The notes under the pieces: model-generated
What the model was told of the DNA's origin: nothing
Database searches by the model: none
The model's input: the letters and a program-made list of their open reading frames with translations, nothing else
Translations under genes and position numbers: made by a program
Source: Clostridiaceae bacterium
GTDB taxonomy: Bacteria > Bacillota > Clostridia > Peptostreptococcales > Natronincolaceae
Assembly: GCA_018432235.1 (NCBI GenBank)
Contig: JAHDLO010000015.1
Location: 62,001-126,000, forward strand
Length of the DNA stretch: 64,000 nucleotides
Direction: 5' to 3'
Shown here: positions 44,729-54,134 of the stretch, piece after piece
Numbering within the stretch: position 1 is the first letter of the stretch
Layout: each line of letters begins with the position of its first letter

Positions 44729-44757
44729 AAGAGCCGTTTATAACGGCTCTTTTATTT
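44729..44757 (+). terminator. Terminator after hbd
   Basis: AGAGCCGTT and AACGGCTCT around a 3-base loop, followed by TTTTATTT. Strong. Confidence 0.9.
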
Positions 44758-45063
44758 GAAATTATTAACAAATATTCTGAAAATTGTCATGGATTTGTCA
44801 TAATTGAAACACAAATGTTAAATAAATTTAAAATATAGGTATATATCTTGCTTAATAGAAATGTCGATTATATAATATTCGTATAATTTAAAATATTAAA
44901 CAAACCTTCATTCTTTTTTTCATATTTGAATTTTTGAATGAAGTTTTTCTAAAAGTAGCTAAAAATTACCTTTTATACTTTTGGAGATTAAAGCTGCAGT
45001 TTGCTAAATTGTTCAAAATTTGCTTTAATAAAGCAAAGTTATATAAATAAAGGGGGAAATATA

Positions 45064-46611
45064 ATGTTAAAAAACAAAAAGCTTTTAGTTTTACTTAGCT
45101 TGGTTTTAGCATTTGCTATGTTTGCAGTTGGCTGTAGCAAGCCTGCAGATCAAGGCAATGTTGATGATCCAGCTCCTGTAGCAAAGGATACTTTAGTAGT
45201 TGGTCAAGGTGCCGACGCTGTTTCATTGGATCCGCATGCAACTAATGATCAACCATCTTCAAGGGTTTCAAAGCAAATCTATGAAACCTTAGTTAACCAA
45301 AATGAAGCAATGGAATTACAACCTGGCCTAGCTGAAAGCTGGACTCAAATCGACGACTTAACCGTTGAGTTCAAATTAAAGCAAGGTGTTAAATTCCACA
45401 ATGGCGAAGAGCTAAAGGCTAGCGACGTTAAGTTCACATTAGAAAGAGCATTACAATCCTCTCATGTTGGACATATCGTTGGAACAATCGACAAAGTTGA
45501 AGTAGTAGATGAGTATACAGTAAGAGTATCTACTGCTGAGCCATTTGCTGCCTTACTTGCTCACTTAGCGCATACTGCAACTGGTATCCTAAACGAGAAG
45601 GCAGTTACAGATGGTGGAGAAGCTTATGGTCAAAAACCTGTTGGTACTGGCCCATATAAATTCTCTAACTGGGTTGTAGGAGATAAAATTGAGTTAGTTA
45701 AAAACGACGATTATCATGGTACACCTGCAAAAATTCAAAATATCGTAATCAGAAATATCTCTGATAATACAACAAGAACTATTGAATTAGAGTCTGGCGG
45801 AATTGATATCGCTTATGATATTCAGCCTACAGATGTTAAGAGAGTAGAAGAAAACACTAGCTTAACATTATTAAGAGATGCAAACCTTGCTACTACCTAT
45901 ATCGGCTTTAATGCTGCGAAAGCACCATTTAATGATGTAAGAGTACGTCAAGCTATCAACTATGCAGTTGATACCGATTCTATCGTTGAAGCGGTTTACC
46001 AAGGTGTTGGTGCTCCTTCAAAGGGACCTTTAGGACCTAATGTTTGGGCTTCTAACCAAAACTTAGAGCAATATGGATACGATGTAGATAAGGCTAAGGC
46101 GTTATTAGCTGAAGCTGGATACGAAAACGGATTTAAGACTTCTATCTGGACAAATGATAACCAACAAAGAATGGATATCGCAGAAATCGTTCAAAATCAA
46201 TTAAAAGCGGTTAATATCGAAGCAGAGGTTAAGGTTGTTGAGTGGGGTGCATACCTTGAAGGTACAGCTGCTGGAGAGCACGACATGTTTATCCTTGGTT
46301 GGGTAACAGTTACAGCAGATCCTGATTACGGTCTATATGCATTATTCCACAGCTCACAACATGGTAATGCCGGTAACAGAACCTTCTATGCAAATCCTGA
46401 GGTTGATAAGCTTCTTGATGAAGCCAGAGTTGCAACTGACGTAGCTGCAAGAGAAGAAGCATACAAAAAAGCTCAAGAAATCATCAGAAATGATGCACCA
46501 TGGATCTTCACATGGGATGGTGAGAACTTAGCCGGAACTGCAAAAAATGTTAAGGGCTTCAAGCAGCATCCAGCTGGTCACCACAAATTATTTACAGTTT
46601 ATTTTGAATAA
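45064..46611 (+). CDS. Oligopeptide ABC transporter substrate-binding lipoprotein (operon 2)
   Basis: The 515-residue family-5 binding protein of the second operon. Lipobox FAVGC, then LVVGQGADAVSLDPHATNDQPS, VEFKLKQGVKFHNGEELKASDVKFTLERAL, GTGPYKFSNW and VRQAINYAVDTDSIVEAV. It is clearly distinct from the operon 1 protein, more like DppE/OppA of peptide or dipeptide use. An upstream gap of 338 bases (44726-45063) is AT-rich and holds no gene; GGGGG precedes the ATG at 45064. Confidence 0.93.
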   Translation: MLKNKKLLVLLSLVLAFAMFAVGCSKPADQGNVDDPAPVAKDTLVVGQGADAVSLDPHATNDQPSSRVSKQIYETLVNQNEAMELQPGLAESWTQIDDLTVEFKLKQGVKFHNGEELKASDVKFTLERALQSSHVGHIVGTIDKVEVVDEYTVRVSTAEPFAALLAHLAHTATGILNEKAVTDGGEAYGQKPVGTGPYKFSNWVVGDKIELVKNDDYHGTPAKIQNIVIRNISDNTTRTIELESGGIDIAYDIQPTDVKRVEENTSLTLLRDANLATTYIGFNAAKAPFNDVRVRQAINYAVDTDSIVEAVYQGVGAPSKGPLGPNVWASNQNLEQYGYDVDKAKALLAEAGYENGFKTSIWTNDNQQRMDIAEIVQNQLKAVNIEAEVKVVEWGAYLEGTAAGEHDMFILGWVTVTADPDYGLYALFHSSQHGNAGNRTFYANPEVDKLLDEARVATDVAAREEAYKKAQEIIRNDAPWIFTWDGENLAGTAKNVKGFKQHPAGHHKLFTVYFE

Positions 46612-46642
46612 TAGCTGATTAAAGAAAATATCTTTGTTATTA

Positions 46643-46675
46643 AATATAGGGTCATATTCTTTATGGCCCTATATT
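46643..46675 (+). terminator. Attenuator-like hairpin between binding protein and permease (operon 2)
   Basis: AATATAGGG and CCCTATATT form a perfect 9-bp stem around 15 bases without a T-run, the equivalent of 39402-39439 in operon 1. Confidence 0.65.
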
Positions 46676-46716
46676 GATGTAAAATATGATGTTAAATTTA
46701 GGAAGGGGGACATGAA

Positions 46717-47646
46717 ATGCATAGATATATACTGCGTCGACTTCTGCTACTTATCCCTGTTATGCTGGGTGTATCCTTCATTGTTTTCACCATGATGTAT
46801 TTCACACCAGGTGATCCCGCTGTAATGATGCTGGGTGAATCTGCACCGGAACACGAGGTAGCAAGACTTAGAGAAGAGCTAGGTCTAGACGATCCATACC
46901 TTGTTCAGTATGCCAGATATGTAAAAAATGCAGTTGTTCATCAGGACATTGGTCAATCCTATAAAACAAAAAGACTAGTTTTTACAGAAATATCCAGTAG
47001 ATTCCCGAATACACTTAAGCTGGCGGGCCTTGGGGTACTGGTGGCAGTGATTTTAGGGGTGCCTACAGGTATCATTTCAGCGACAAAGCAGTATTCTCTT
47101 TTTGATAATATTGCAATGGTATTGGCTCTTATAGGGGTTTCAATGCCCAACTTCTGGCAAGGCCTTTTATTGATTATCTTTTTCTCCATTAAGCTGGGCT
47201 GGTTCCCATCGTCGGGCTTTGATACCTTCAGCCATATGGTATTACCGGCACTAACGCTTGGCACAAGCTCTGCTGCTATTATCACCCGTATGACCAGATC
47301 CAGTATGCTGGAGGTCATCAGACAGGACTATATCCGTACTGCACGGGCTAAAGGGCAGGTGGAGTCTGTTGTTATCAATCAGCATGCGCTTAAGAATGCA
47401 CTTATTCCTGTTATTACCGTTATAGGCTTACAGTTTGGTTACCTGCTGGGTGGTGCGGTTCTTACAGAATCTATCTTCAGCATCACCGGTGTTGGTCGAC
47501 TAATGGTTGACTCTATAAAATCCAGAGACTATCCTATAGTTCAGGGTGGCGTACTGTTTATAGCAATTACCTTTAGTGTTGTAAACCTATGTGTTGATAT
47601 TTTATATGCCTTCGTTGACCCAAGAATTAAGTCCCAGTATAAATAA
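46717..47646 (+). CDS. Oligopeptide ABC transporter permease, DppB type (operon 2)
   Basis: A 309-residue membrane subunit: N-terminal RRLLLLIPVMLGVSFIVFTMMYFTPGDP, a GQSYKTKR stretch, and the EAA loop RTARAKGQVESVVINQHALKNALIPVIT. Start ATG behind AGGAAGGGGGA. Confidence 0.94.
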   Translation: MHRYILRRLLLLIPVMLGVSFIVFTMMYFTPGDPAVMMLGESAPEHEVARLREELGLDDPYLVQYARYVKNAVVHQDIGQSYKTKRLVFTEISSRFPNTLKLAGLGVLVAVILGVPTGIISATKQYSLFDNIAMVLALIGVSMPNFWQGLLLIIFFSIKLGWFPSSGFDTFSHMVLPALTLGTSSAAIITRMTRSSMLEVIRQDYIRTARAKGQVESVVINQHALKNALIPVITVIGLQFGYLLGGAVLTESIFSITGVGRLMVDSIKSRDYPIVQGGVLFIAITFSVVNLCVDILYAFVDPRIKSQYK

Positions 47647-47668
47647 GTAGAGTAGAGGAGGTAGGCAT

Positions 47669-48574
47669 ATGTCAAATGTGAAAGCTATTGCAAATGATGC
47701 TCCAACAGGCCAACAGGAACTGAAACAAAAGAAGTCAGGACCATGGCGTGAGGTATGGAGAAGATTAAGAAAAAATAAAGCTGCTATTTTCGGTTTGATA
47801 GTAATTCTGATTTTGGTTTTTCTAGCTATCTTTGCTGACTTTGTTGCACCCTATGGCTATGATGATCAAAATCTACAGGCAAGATTTCAAACCCCCAATA
47901 GCCAGCATTGGCTAGGAACAGATAACTTTGGTAGAGATATCATGAGTCGAATTATCTATGGTTCTAGAATATCCCTACAAGTAGGCTTTATTGCTGTAAG
48001 TATTGCCATGATCTGCGGAGGAACTCTGGGAGCTATTGCCGGCTATTATGGCAACAAGCTGGATAACTTTATCATGAGAATTATGGATATTCTACTGGCG
48101 ATTCCCGGTATATTATTGGCAATTTCAATAGTTGCAGCCCTTGGACCCGGCTTAAGAAATGTAATGATTGCCGTTGGTATAGGCTCAATACCCTCATATG
48201 CGCGTATTGTTCGGGCATCAGTGCTTTCCTTAAGAGATCAGGAATTCATTGAGGCTGCCAAAGCAGTAGGTGCCAATGATTTTAGAATTATAGTAAAGCA
48301 TATCATTCCAAACTCTATGGCGCCAATTATTGTACAAGCGACAATTGGTGTTGCAAATGCAATATTGTCGGCAGCAGCATTAAGCTTCATTGGTTTAGGT
48401 ATTCAACCACCACAGCCGGAATGGGGTGCAATGTTAAATACCGGTAAACAGTATATCAGAGATTATTCCCATATGACTGCTTTCCCAGGATTAGCTATTA
48501 TGATCACGATTTTTGCATTAAACCTTCTAGGAGACGGATTAAGAGATGCACTTGATCCTAGATTAAAAAGCTAA
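47669..48574 (+). CDS. Oligopeptide ABC transporter permease, DppC type (operon 2)
   Basis: A 301-residue membrane subunit with WRRLRKNKAAIFGLIVILILVFLAIFADFVAPYGY, HWLGTDNFGRDIMSRIIYGSRISL, the EAA loop DQEFIEAAKAVGANDFRIIVKHIIPN and the ending GLRDALDPRLKS. Twenty-two bp after dppB. Confidence 0.94.
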   Translation: MSNVKAIANDAPTGQQELKQKKSGPWREVWRRLRKNKAAIFGLIVILILVFLAIFADFVAPYGYDDQNLQARFQTPNSQHWLGTDNFGRDIMSRIIYGSRISLQVGFIAVSIAMICGGTLGAIAGYYGNKLDNFIMRIMDILLAIPGILLAISIVAALGPGLRNVMIAVGIGSIPSYARIVRASVLSLRDQEFIEAAKAVGANDFRIIVKHIIPNSMAPIIVQATIGVANAILSAAALSFIGLGIQPPQPEWGAMLNTGKQYIRDYSHMTAFPGLAIMITIFALNLLGDGLRDALDPRLKS

Positions 48575-48600
48575 TTGAATTAGGATAGGAGTGTGAAGAG

Positions 48601-49569
48601 ATGAAGGATAATAATTTATTGGAAATAAAGGATCTTACAATCCACTATATTACAAATGACGGTACGGTACGTGCTGTTGAAAATATGAATTTGGAAATAG
48701 GTAAAGGAGAGACACTTGGGCTTGTTGGTGAAACCGGTGCAGGTAAGACGACGACTGCCCTGGGGATAATGCAGCTGGTACCTGATCCTCCTGGAAAAAT
48801 AGTTGGTGGTGAGATCATATTTGAAGGAGAAAATCTAATCGGGAAATCCCATGCAGAGCTAAGAAGAATAAGAGGGAATAAAATATCTATGATATTCCAA
48901 GACCCAATGACCTCTTTGAACCCCGTTATGACGGTTGGAGATCAAATTGCCGAGGTAATAAAGCTGCATCAGAAGTCAAATGCAAAAGATGCTCTAGAAA
49001 AGGCAAAGGAAATGCTTACAAGGGTTGGTATCCCTGCTGAAAGATCAAAGGAATATCCACATCAGTTTAGTGGCGGAATGAGACAAAGAGTTGTAATAGC
49101 CATTGCCTTAGCATGTAACCCGACTTTGTTGATCGCCGATGAGCCGACTACAGCATTGGATGTTACTATTCAGGCACAGGTGTTAGATTTAATGAAGAAG
49201 CTGAAGGATGAGTATAAAACCTCTATGATTATGATTACGCATGACCTGGGCATTGTGGCAGAGGTATGCGACAAGGTAGCTATTATGTATGCCGGTAATG
49301 TTATCGAATATACAGATAAGAACAGATTGTTTAAGGATCCTAAGCATCCATATACAATAGGACTTTTTAACTCAATACCTGACATAGAAGAGGATGAAGA
49401 CAGATTGAAGCCAATAAAGGGTTTAATGCCGGACCCCACAGATTTACCTTCTGGTTGTCCATTCCATCCTAGATGTGATAAGGCAACAGCTATCTGTGCT
49501 GAAAAGGCGCCACAAAATACAGAAATTGAGCCAGGTCATTTTGTCAAATGTCTTTTATTTGAAGCATAA
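48601..49569 (+). CDS. Oligopeptide ABC transporter ATPase, DppD type (operon 2)
   Basis: 322 residues with Walker A GETGAGKTT, FQDPMTSLNPV, signature [22 protein letters not shown] and THDLG, and a Cys-bearing C terminus (GCPFHPRCDKATAICAEKAP). The Walker A differs from operon 1 (GETGAGKT vs GESGCGKS), showing the operons are diverged copies. Confidence 0.95.
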   Translation: MKDNNLLEIKDLTIHYITNDGTVRAVENMNLEIGKGETLGLVGETGAGKTTTALGIMQLVPDPPGKIVGGEIIFEGENLIGKSHAELRRIRGNKISMIFQDPMTSLNPVMTVGDQIAEVIKLHQKSNAKDALEKAKEMLTRVGIPAERSKEYPHQFSGGMRQRVVIAIALACNPTLLIADEPTTALDVTIQAQVLDLMKKLKDEYKTSMIMITHDLGIVAEVCDKVAIMYAGNVIEYTDKNRLFKDPKHPYTIGLFNSIPDIEEDEDRLKPIKGLMPDPTDLPSGCPFHPRCDKATAICAEKAPQNTEIEPGHFVKCLLFEA

Positions 49570-49596
49570 TAAATCTAATTACTGGAGGTGAGATTT

Positions 49597-50568
49597 GTGC
49601 AGGAAAAATTACTGGAGGTAAGAAATTTAAAGAAATATTTCAACACTAAAAAGGGCTTACTACATGCAGTAGATGATGTAAACTTTTATATAAATAGAGG
49701 AGAAACATTGGGATTAGTTGGAGAGTCCGGATGTGGGAAATCAACGACAGGACGTGTCGTATTACGACTTTTAGAGGCTACCGGCGGTGAAATTATTTTT
49801 GAGGGCAGCGATATTCTTCAATATGATAAATATCAAATGAGGGAAATGAGAAAGCAAATGCAGATCGTCTTTCAGGACCCCTTTGCATCATTGAATCCAA
49901 GAATGAGTGTTTCAGAAATTATCGCAGAGCCATTAGTTGTTAACAAAGTATTTTCAAATAGAAAGGAAATGCAGGCTCGTGTTAAAGAGCTTATGGAGAC
50001 AGTTGGACTAGCTGAAAGATTGACTCAGACATATCCCCACGAGCTGGACGGAGGAAGAAGACAGCGTATAGGCATCGCCAGAGCCCTGGCATTACGTCCA
50101 AAGTTCATTGTACAAGATGAGCCGGTATCAGCACTTGACGTGTCAATACAGGCCCAAATATTAAATCTTATGGCTGATTTACAAAAGGAGTTCGGATTAA
50201 CCTATCTATTTATCTCCCATGACTTAAGTGTAGTTAAGCATGTTAGTGATAGAATTGCGGTTATGTATCTAGGCAAGATAGTAGAATTATCCGATTATAA
50301 ATCAATGTTTAAGGATCCAAAGCATCCATATACTCAGGCTTTGCTATCAGCTATTCCTGTACCAAGAATAGATATACAAAGAGAAAGAGTACTGCTAGAA
50401 GGCGATGTGCCAAGCCCTATCAATCCACCAGATGGTTGTCGTTTCTATGGTAGATGCCGCTACCGTCAAGACATTTGTAAGGAAACTACACCTGAGCTTA
50501 AGAATATTGGTGAGGATAGATTTGTAGCTTGCCACTTTACTAATAATCTGAAGGCTGCTGTAAAATAA
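49597..50568 (+). CDS. Oligopeptide ABC transporter ATPase, DppF type (operon 2)
   Basis: 323 residues with Walker [21 protein letters not shown], Walker [21 protein letters not shown] and a C-terminal [16 protein letters not shown] motif. The C-loop signature reads [10 protein letters not shown] instead of LSGGQ, a variant I believe is known in some DppF proteins. GTG at 49597 is used because GGAGGTG lies about 8 bases upstream. Confidence 0.93.
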   Translation: MQEKLLEVRNLKKYFNTKKGLLHAVDDVNFYINRGETLGLVGESGCGKSTTGRVVLRLLEATGGEIIFEGSDILQYDKYQMREMRKQMQIVFQDPFASLNPRMSVSEIIAEPLVVNKVFSNRKEMQARVKELMETVGLAERLTQTYPHELDGGRRQRIGIARALALRPKFIVQDEPVSALDVSIQAQILNLMADLQKEFGLTYLFISHDLSVVKHVSDRIAVMYLGKIVELSDYKSMFKDPKHPYTQALLSAIPVPRIDIQRERVLLEGDVPSPINPPDGCRFYGRCRYRQDICKETTPELKNIGEDRFVACHFTNNLKAAVK

Positions 50569-50594
50569 ACAAGGGTTCATCCCTTGTTTTTTTA
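50567..50594 (+). terminator. Terminator of opp operon 2
   Basis: AACAAGGG and CCCTTGTT around a 5-base loop, followed by TTTTTT. Strong. Confidence 0.9.
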
Positions 50595-50779
50595 TTTGAT
50601 TTTTTATTAAAAATATTCAACAATTTACACTAAAATTATATCATAAAATTAATATAAATAATACAAAAAACTAATTGATTATTAAGGTTTTTTAAATAAA
50701 ACACAGTGAATTTTGTTGGAAATAGAGTATTATATAAATAGGTGAGGAAATTACATATTAAAGATGAGTAGTATGTATA

Positions 50780-50880
50780 TACAAAGTCAAAGGTTACCTG
50801 CTTAGTACCCACGGGCTAATTTATTGTATTTTTAAGTGTTATAAACACTAGGTAATGGGCGATAAACTTTTAACTTTGTA
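50780..50880 (+). mobile_element. MITE-like repeat, copy 1
   Basis: About 101 bp with imperfect terminal inverted repeats (TACAAAGTCAAAGGTT at the left end, and AAACTTTTAACTTTGTA at the right) and TATA flanks at both ends. A second copy, inverted, is at 53884-53982. Shared inner strings include CCTGCTTAGT, CCCACGGGCTAATTTATTG and GCGATAAACTTTTAACTTTG. No ORF. The rest of 50569-50956 is AT-rich with nothing else identified. Confidence 0.75.
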
Positions 50881-50956
50881 TAAACTAGAATATATGTGTA
50901 CTCCCATGCTAATATGGAATTTACTCAGATAAAAATGCAAACACAGGGGTGATTTT

Positions 50957-51490
50957 ATGAGGATTTATACGAGGTCAGGCGATAAAGGGGAAACCAGTCT
51001 TTATGATGGTAAAAGAATTAAAAAGGACGACATCAGGGTAGAATGCTATGGTACAATAGACGAGCTTAATGCCTTTCTTGGCCATGCAAAAAATTATATT
51101 GAGGACGCTGAAATAAGAGAGATAATTTTCAGGATACAAAGGGAGCTTTTTAATGTAGCGGGGGAGCTTGCTACCTATAACGGCAAGGACTTTCCTGAAA
51201 GGATTGGCAGCGGTCATATTGAAGCCCTTGAGAAGACAATCGATGTGTATACAGCTAAAATAGAGGATATAGGGAAATTTATAATTCCTGGTACCAACAA
51301 GGCCTCATCAAGCCTTCACATAGCCAGAACTGTCTGCAGAAGGGCGGAAAGAAGAATTTTAACACTTTGCGAGACAGAGGACATCAGCCAGGAGCTTCTA
51401 AAATATATTAACAGGCTATCGGACACAATCTATATGATAGCAAGATATCTGGAGTCTGATCTTAAGTATGTGGAGTTCGAAAAATTATAG
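50957..51490 (+). CDS. PduO-type cob(I)alamin adenosyltransferase
   Basis: Transfers the adenosyl group of ATP to cob(I)alamin, making adenosylcobalamin. The 177-residue helical protein begins IYTRSGDKGETSLYDGKRI (the ATP-binding N-terminal signature), then VECYGTIDELNAFLGHAK, FIIPGTNKASSSLHIARTVCRRAERRI and LKYINRLSDTIYMIARYL. These are the conserved PduO active-site stretches. No other cobalamin genes are close. Confidence 0.93.
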   Translation: MRIYTRSGDKGETSLYDGKRIKKDDIRVECYGTIDELNAFLGHAKNYIEDAEIREIIFRIQRELFNVAGELATYNGKDFPERIGSGHIEALEKTIDVYTAKIEDIGKFIIPGTNKASSSLHIARTVCRRAERRILTLCETEDISQELLKYINRLSDTIYMIARYLESDLKYVEFEKL

Positions 51491-51561
51491 ATTTCAGCTA
51501 AGGATTTCAGTTATAATAGAGTTGGACTGTTTTTACACAAAGAAAAATGAGGAGGTTTACA

Positions 51562-52104
51562 ATGCTTAAGGATATAGACACGGTGTTGTACACAAAGGAA
51601 GAGATAGCCCAAAAGGTTAGAGAGCTGGGTGCAAAAATTTCACAGGAGTATAAGCCTGAGGATGAGGTAGTTGTCATCGGTGTTTTAAAAGGAGCAAATG
51701 TGTTTCTCGGGGATTTAATAAGAGAGATAAGCTTTCCAGTATATATAGACTTTATGGCTGTTTCAAGCTATGGCAATTCTACTGAAAGCTCAGGTGTGGT
51801 AAGAATTTTAAAGGATTTAGACCTGGATATAGAGGGGAAGCATGTTTTAATTATTGAAGATATTGTTGATACAGGGTTGACACTAAAATATCTGACCGAA
51901 AATTTAAAGTCTAGAAAAATAGCAGGTCTTAAGATCTGTACACTGTTGGATAAGCCTAAGCGAAGAAAATGTGATTTGAACATAGATTATATTGGCTTTG
52001 AGATACCCGATGAATTCATAGTAGGCTATGGCATCGACTATGCGGAGAAATATAGAAATCTGCCATATATCGCTATATTAAAAAAAGAAGTGTATCAGTC
52101 ATAA
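51562..52104 (+). CDS. hpt: Hypoxanthine phosphoribosyltransferase
   Basis: Purine salvage enzyme converting hypoxanthine or guanine plus PRPP to IMP or GMP. The 180-residue protein has the PRPP loop VLIIEDIVDTGLTLKYL, VIGVLKGANVFLGDLI near the N terminus, and KPKRRKCDLNIDYIGFEIPDEFIVGYGIDYAEKYRNLPYI. The ATG at 51562 follows GAGGAGG. Confidence 0.95.
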   Translation: MLKDIDTVLYTKEEIAQKVRELGAKISQEYKPEDEVVVIGVLKGANVFLGDLIREISFPVYIDFMAVSSYGNSTESSGVVRILKDLDLDIEGKHVLIIEDIVDTGLTLKYLTENLKSRKIAGLKICTLLDKPKRRKCDLNIDYIGFEIPDEFIVGYGIDYAEKYRNLPYIAILKKEVYQS

Positions 52105-52172
52105 ATTTATGGAATAGTAAACCCAATAATCCTCCATACTAGTATTAAAATAAAATACTAGGAGGCTATGGA

Positions 52173-52346
52173 ATGAATCCGACAGTTAATTTTGAAGAGG
52201 TTAAACAACGATTTATTCAAGCGGATGTTGATGGAAAAATTGAAATATATACCACCACTGCAGGCTTAACGGTTGAACAGTTTAAGGAATTGCTGAAGCA
52301 TTTTCCTTTACAGCATCTGGATAAGCTTGAAAGAGCATTAGGTTGA
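52173..52346 (+). CDS. Small hypothetical protein
   Basis: A 57-residue protein behind AGGAGGCTATGGA. It reads MNPTVNFEEVKQRFIQADVD and then GKIEIYTTTAGLTVEQFKEL, ending LKHFPLQHLDKLERALG: one amphipathic helix and one strand pair, no cysteines. No family recognised. A small hairpin with a T-poor tail follows at 52351-52382, so the ORF is closed cleanly. Confidence 0.7.
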   Translation: MNPTVNFEEVKQRFIQADVDGKIEIYTTTAGLTVEQFKELLKHFPLQHLDKLERALG

Positions 52347-52350
52347 TCGT

Positions 52351-52382
52351 TGCAGCCTCATGTGAATCACATGCGGCTGCTC
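52351..52382 (+). terminator. Hairpin after the small protein
   Basis: GCAGCC and GGCTGC with inner CATGTG/CACATG pairing. The tail (TCTAAATT) is poor in T, so termination strength is uncertain. Confidence 0.5.
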
Positions 52383-52428
52383 TAAATTAGTATAGTCATC
52401 TTTCAGCCACTTTGTTCAGGAGGTATTT

Positions 52429-52689
52429 ATGAAAAAGCGAGTTGCAGTTCAAGAGGGCCTTCACGAAGCAGCTGAGCTGCTGAAGGAAAAGGGATATAGC
52501 GTTACAAATATAGATGAAAGCAAGGTGCCTATAGATGTAATAATATATTCAAACGGAAACAAAGAATATTTAAGCCACAATATAAAGGGTGAAATGGAAA
52601 TGCCATCTAATAATCAATTTGTCAAGATGATTAACATTGATGAAGTCGGCATTGAAGAATTAATAAATAAAATTGAAGAAATAGACTAA
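52429..52689 (+). CDS. YkuS family protein (UPF0180)
   Basis: An 86-residue protein of the YkuS family: MKKRVAVQEGLHEAAELLKEKGYSV followed by two strands and NQFVKMINIDEVGIEELINKI. Function unknown. AGGAGGTATTT precedes the ATG. A terminator follows at 52691-52720. Confidence 0.85.
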   Translation: MKKRVAVQEGLHEAAELLKEKGYSVTNIDESKVPIDVIIYSNGNKEYLSHNIKGEMEMPSNNQFVKMINIDEVGIEELINKIEEID

Positions 52690-52690
52690 T

Positions 52691-52720
52691 AAAGGCGCTG
52701 CTAAAGCGCTTTTTATTATA
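52691..52720 (+). terminator. Terminator after the YkuS family gene
   Basis: AAAGGCGCT and AGCGCTTTT around a short loop, followed by TTATTATA. Confidence 0.85.
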
Positions 52721-52829
52721 TCATAGCAAAGTTCTTTTATTTCCCTAGTTCTTCAGAGCACATGGCTTTGCTTTGTCCTGTATAAGTTTGCAAATGATGG
52801 CAAAAGTATATATAGGGAGGGAATAGAAC

Positions 52830-53837
52830 ATGAGTAAAACCAACCAGTTTTTTCAATTTATCAATAATCAATTAAGAGGCTATAGGAAGGACAGAGGCAA
52901 TAGTCGACGCTTTAGATCCTATTATATGAGTGCTAAAAGTGATACAAGAAGCAATGCAGCAAAAATCATTGATTACGCCCTCTGGCGAATTATTATTTTC
53001 TTTACTGTATTCATTGGAATTTTTATTAGGGTGCAGTATTTCTGGATTACCACTTTTTTAACCCTTGGCATAGTATCTATTCTACATTTGATCTCAATTC
53101 GTTTGAGGGATCGAAAGCTGGAGACCCTTAAACGCCAGAAAAGAAAATACATTGCCAGTCAGCGAGTCTATAGTGAGCTGATAAATAAAACGATTGATGA
53201 GCTTAAATCCTATATGGTAGAGGTATTTGGAAAATGTGGCTTCAGTGAATTTACCTTCATAAATAGCAATCACAAGTATATTACGTATGAAGCAACCTAT
53301 AAAGCAGAAAGAATCATGATATTGTTCTATATATATAAAAGTGATTTAGCTGTTGAGCTAAAGGAGGTTAAGGAGTTTTCCGGTCTGCTGTTGCACAGTA
53401 AGGTGAAGAGGGGAATCATAGCTACGACCTCTGATTTTACAATAGATTGTATCAATTATGTTGATGGTAGAGCTCATGATTTTAAGCTGATTTTATTAAA
53501 TAAGGAGTTGCTGTTGAAGCTTATAGAGGTGGGAGGCATGTTTCCCACCGAGGAGGAAATTGATGAGCTTGTAGAGAACAAGATTAGCCGAAAGGAAGCA
53601 TTGTGGGGAAAATACAAAGCAGCGGTTTTAGCCAACAGGAAAACCAAGAGCTACTTTATACTCAGCATTATACTGCTGATTGCCTCCGGTTATACACCAT
53701 ATGCTCTGTACTACAGGGTAGTTGCCGGTACCACTTTGCTGCTGACGGCAGCAACCTTCATCATAAAAATCAATAGCAGAAGGAACTCAGAGGAGGAAAG
53801 CTGGAAGCAATTTAATAAAATGCTTAGGAATATATAA
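52830..53837 (+). CDS. Membrane protein with Mrr-like restriction-endonuclease-fold domain
   Basis: 335 residues. Two hydrophobic segments (about 50-90, IIFFTVFIGIFIRVQYFWITTFLTLGIVSILHLI) precede a domain (about 120-250) with the Mrr-type pattern EVKEFSGLLLHSKVKRGIIATTSDFTIDCINYVDG, ending in LILLNKELLLKLIEVGG. Two more membrane segments close the protein. In true Mrr nucleases a D and E/QxK pair acts; here only a Lys (FYIYKSD) is plausible, so nuclease activity is doubtful. Basic N terminus. GGGAGGG precedes the start. It may sense or process nucleic acid at the membrane. Confidence 0.65.
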   Translation: MSKTNQFFQFINNQLRGYRKDRGNSRRFRSYYMSAKSDTRSNAAKIIDYALWRIIIFFTVFIGIFIRVQYFWITTFLTLGIVSILHLISIRLRDRKLETLKRQKRKYIASQRVYSELINKTIDELKSYMVEVFGKCGFSEFTFINSNHKYITYEATYKAERIMILFYIYKSDLAVELKEVKEFSGLLLHSKVKRGIIATTSDFTIDCINYVDGRAHDFKLILLNKELLLKLIEVGGMFPTEEEIDELVENKISRKEALWGKYKAAVLANRKTKSYFILSIILLIASGYTPYALYYRVVAGTTLLLTAATFIIKINSRRNSEEESWKQFNKMLRNI

Positions 53838-53883
53838 CGGAAAATGTATACTACGACGAGGGTGCATAAATATTCTGGTACAT

Positions 53884-53982
53884 GCAAAGTTAAAAGTTTA
53901 TCGCGCATTGCCTAGGACTAATAACATTTAAAATTCAATAAATTAGCCCGTGGGCACTAAGCAGGAAACTTTTGACTTTGTA
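53884..53982 (-). mobile_element. MITE-like repeat, copy 2 (inverted)
   Basis: The reverse complement of this stretch matches copy 1 along its length, e.g. CCTGCTTAGTGCCCACGGG and GCGATAAACTTTTAACTTTG, with a few substitutions. Ends: CATGCAAAG on the left and CTTTGTATAAAC on the right. It lies between the Mrr-like gene and pduL. The two copies bracket about 3.2 kb. Confidence 0.75.
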
Positions 53983-54134
53983 TAAACTTGCCACCAACCT
54001 TTATTATGCAATTTTCTAAATTAATTAATGAAAATTTTAGAAATTGCTCCCGGAAATTTGCATTTTTAAATAAAAGTCAGTATAATAAAATTAAGTACAT
54101 ATTATATACAATATACAAAGGGAGGAATTTTGGA

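Noticed and set aside
49597..50568. Loss of ABC signature (LDGGRRQ instead of LSGGQ) as evidence for an inactive ATPase
   Set aside because: Walker A, Walker B and the His switch are intact, and I believe the variant is common among DppF proteins.
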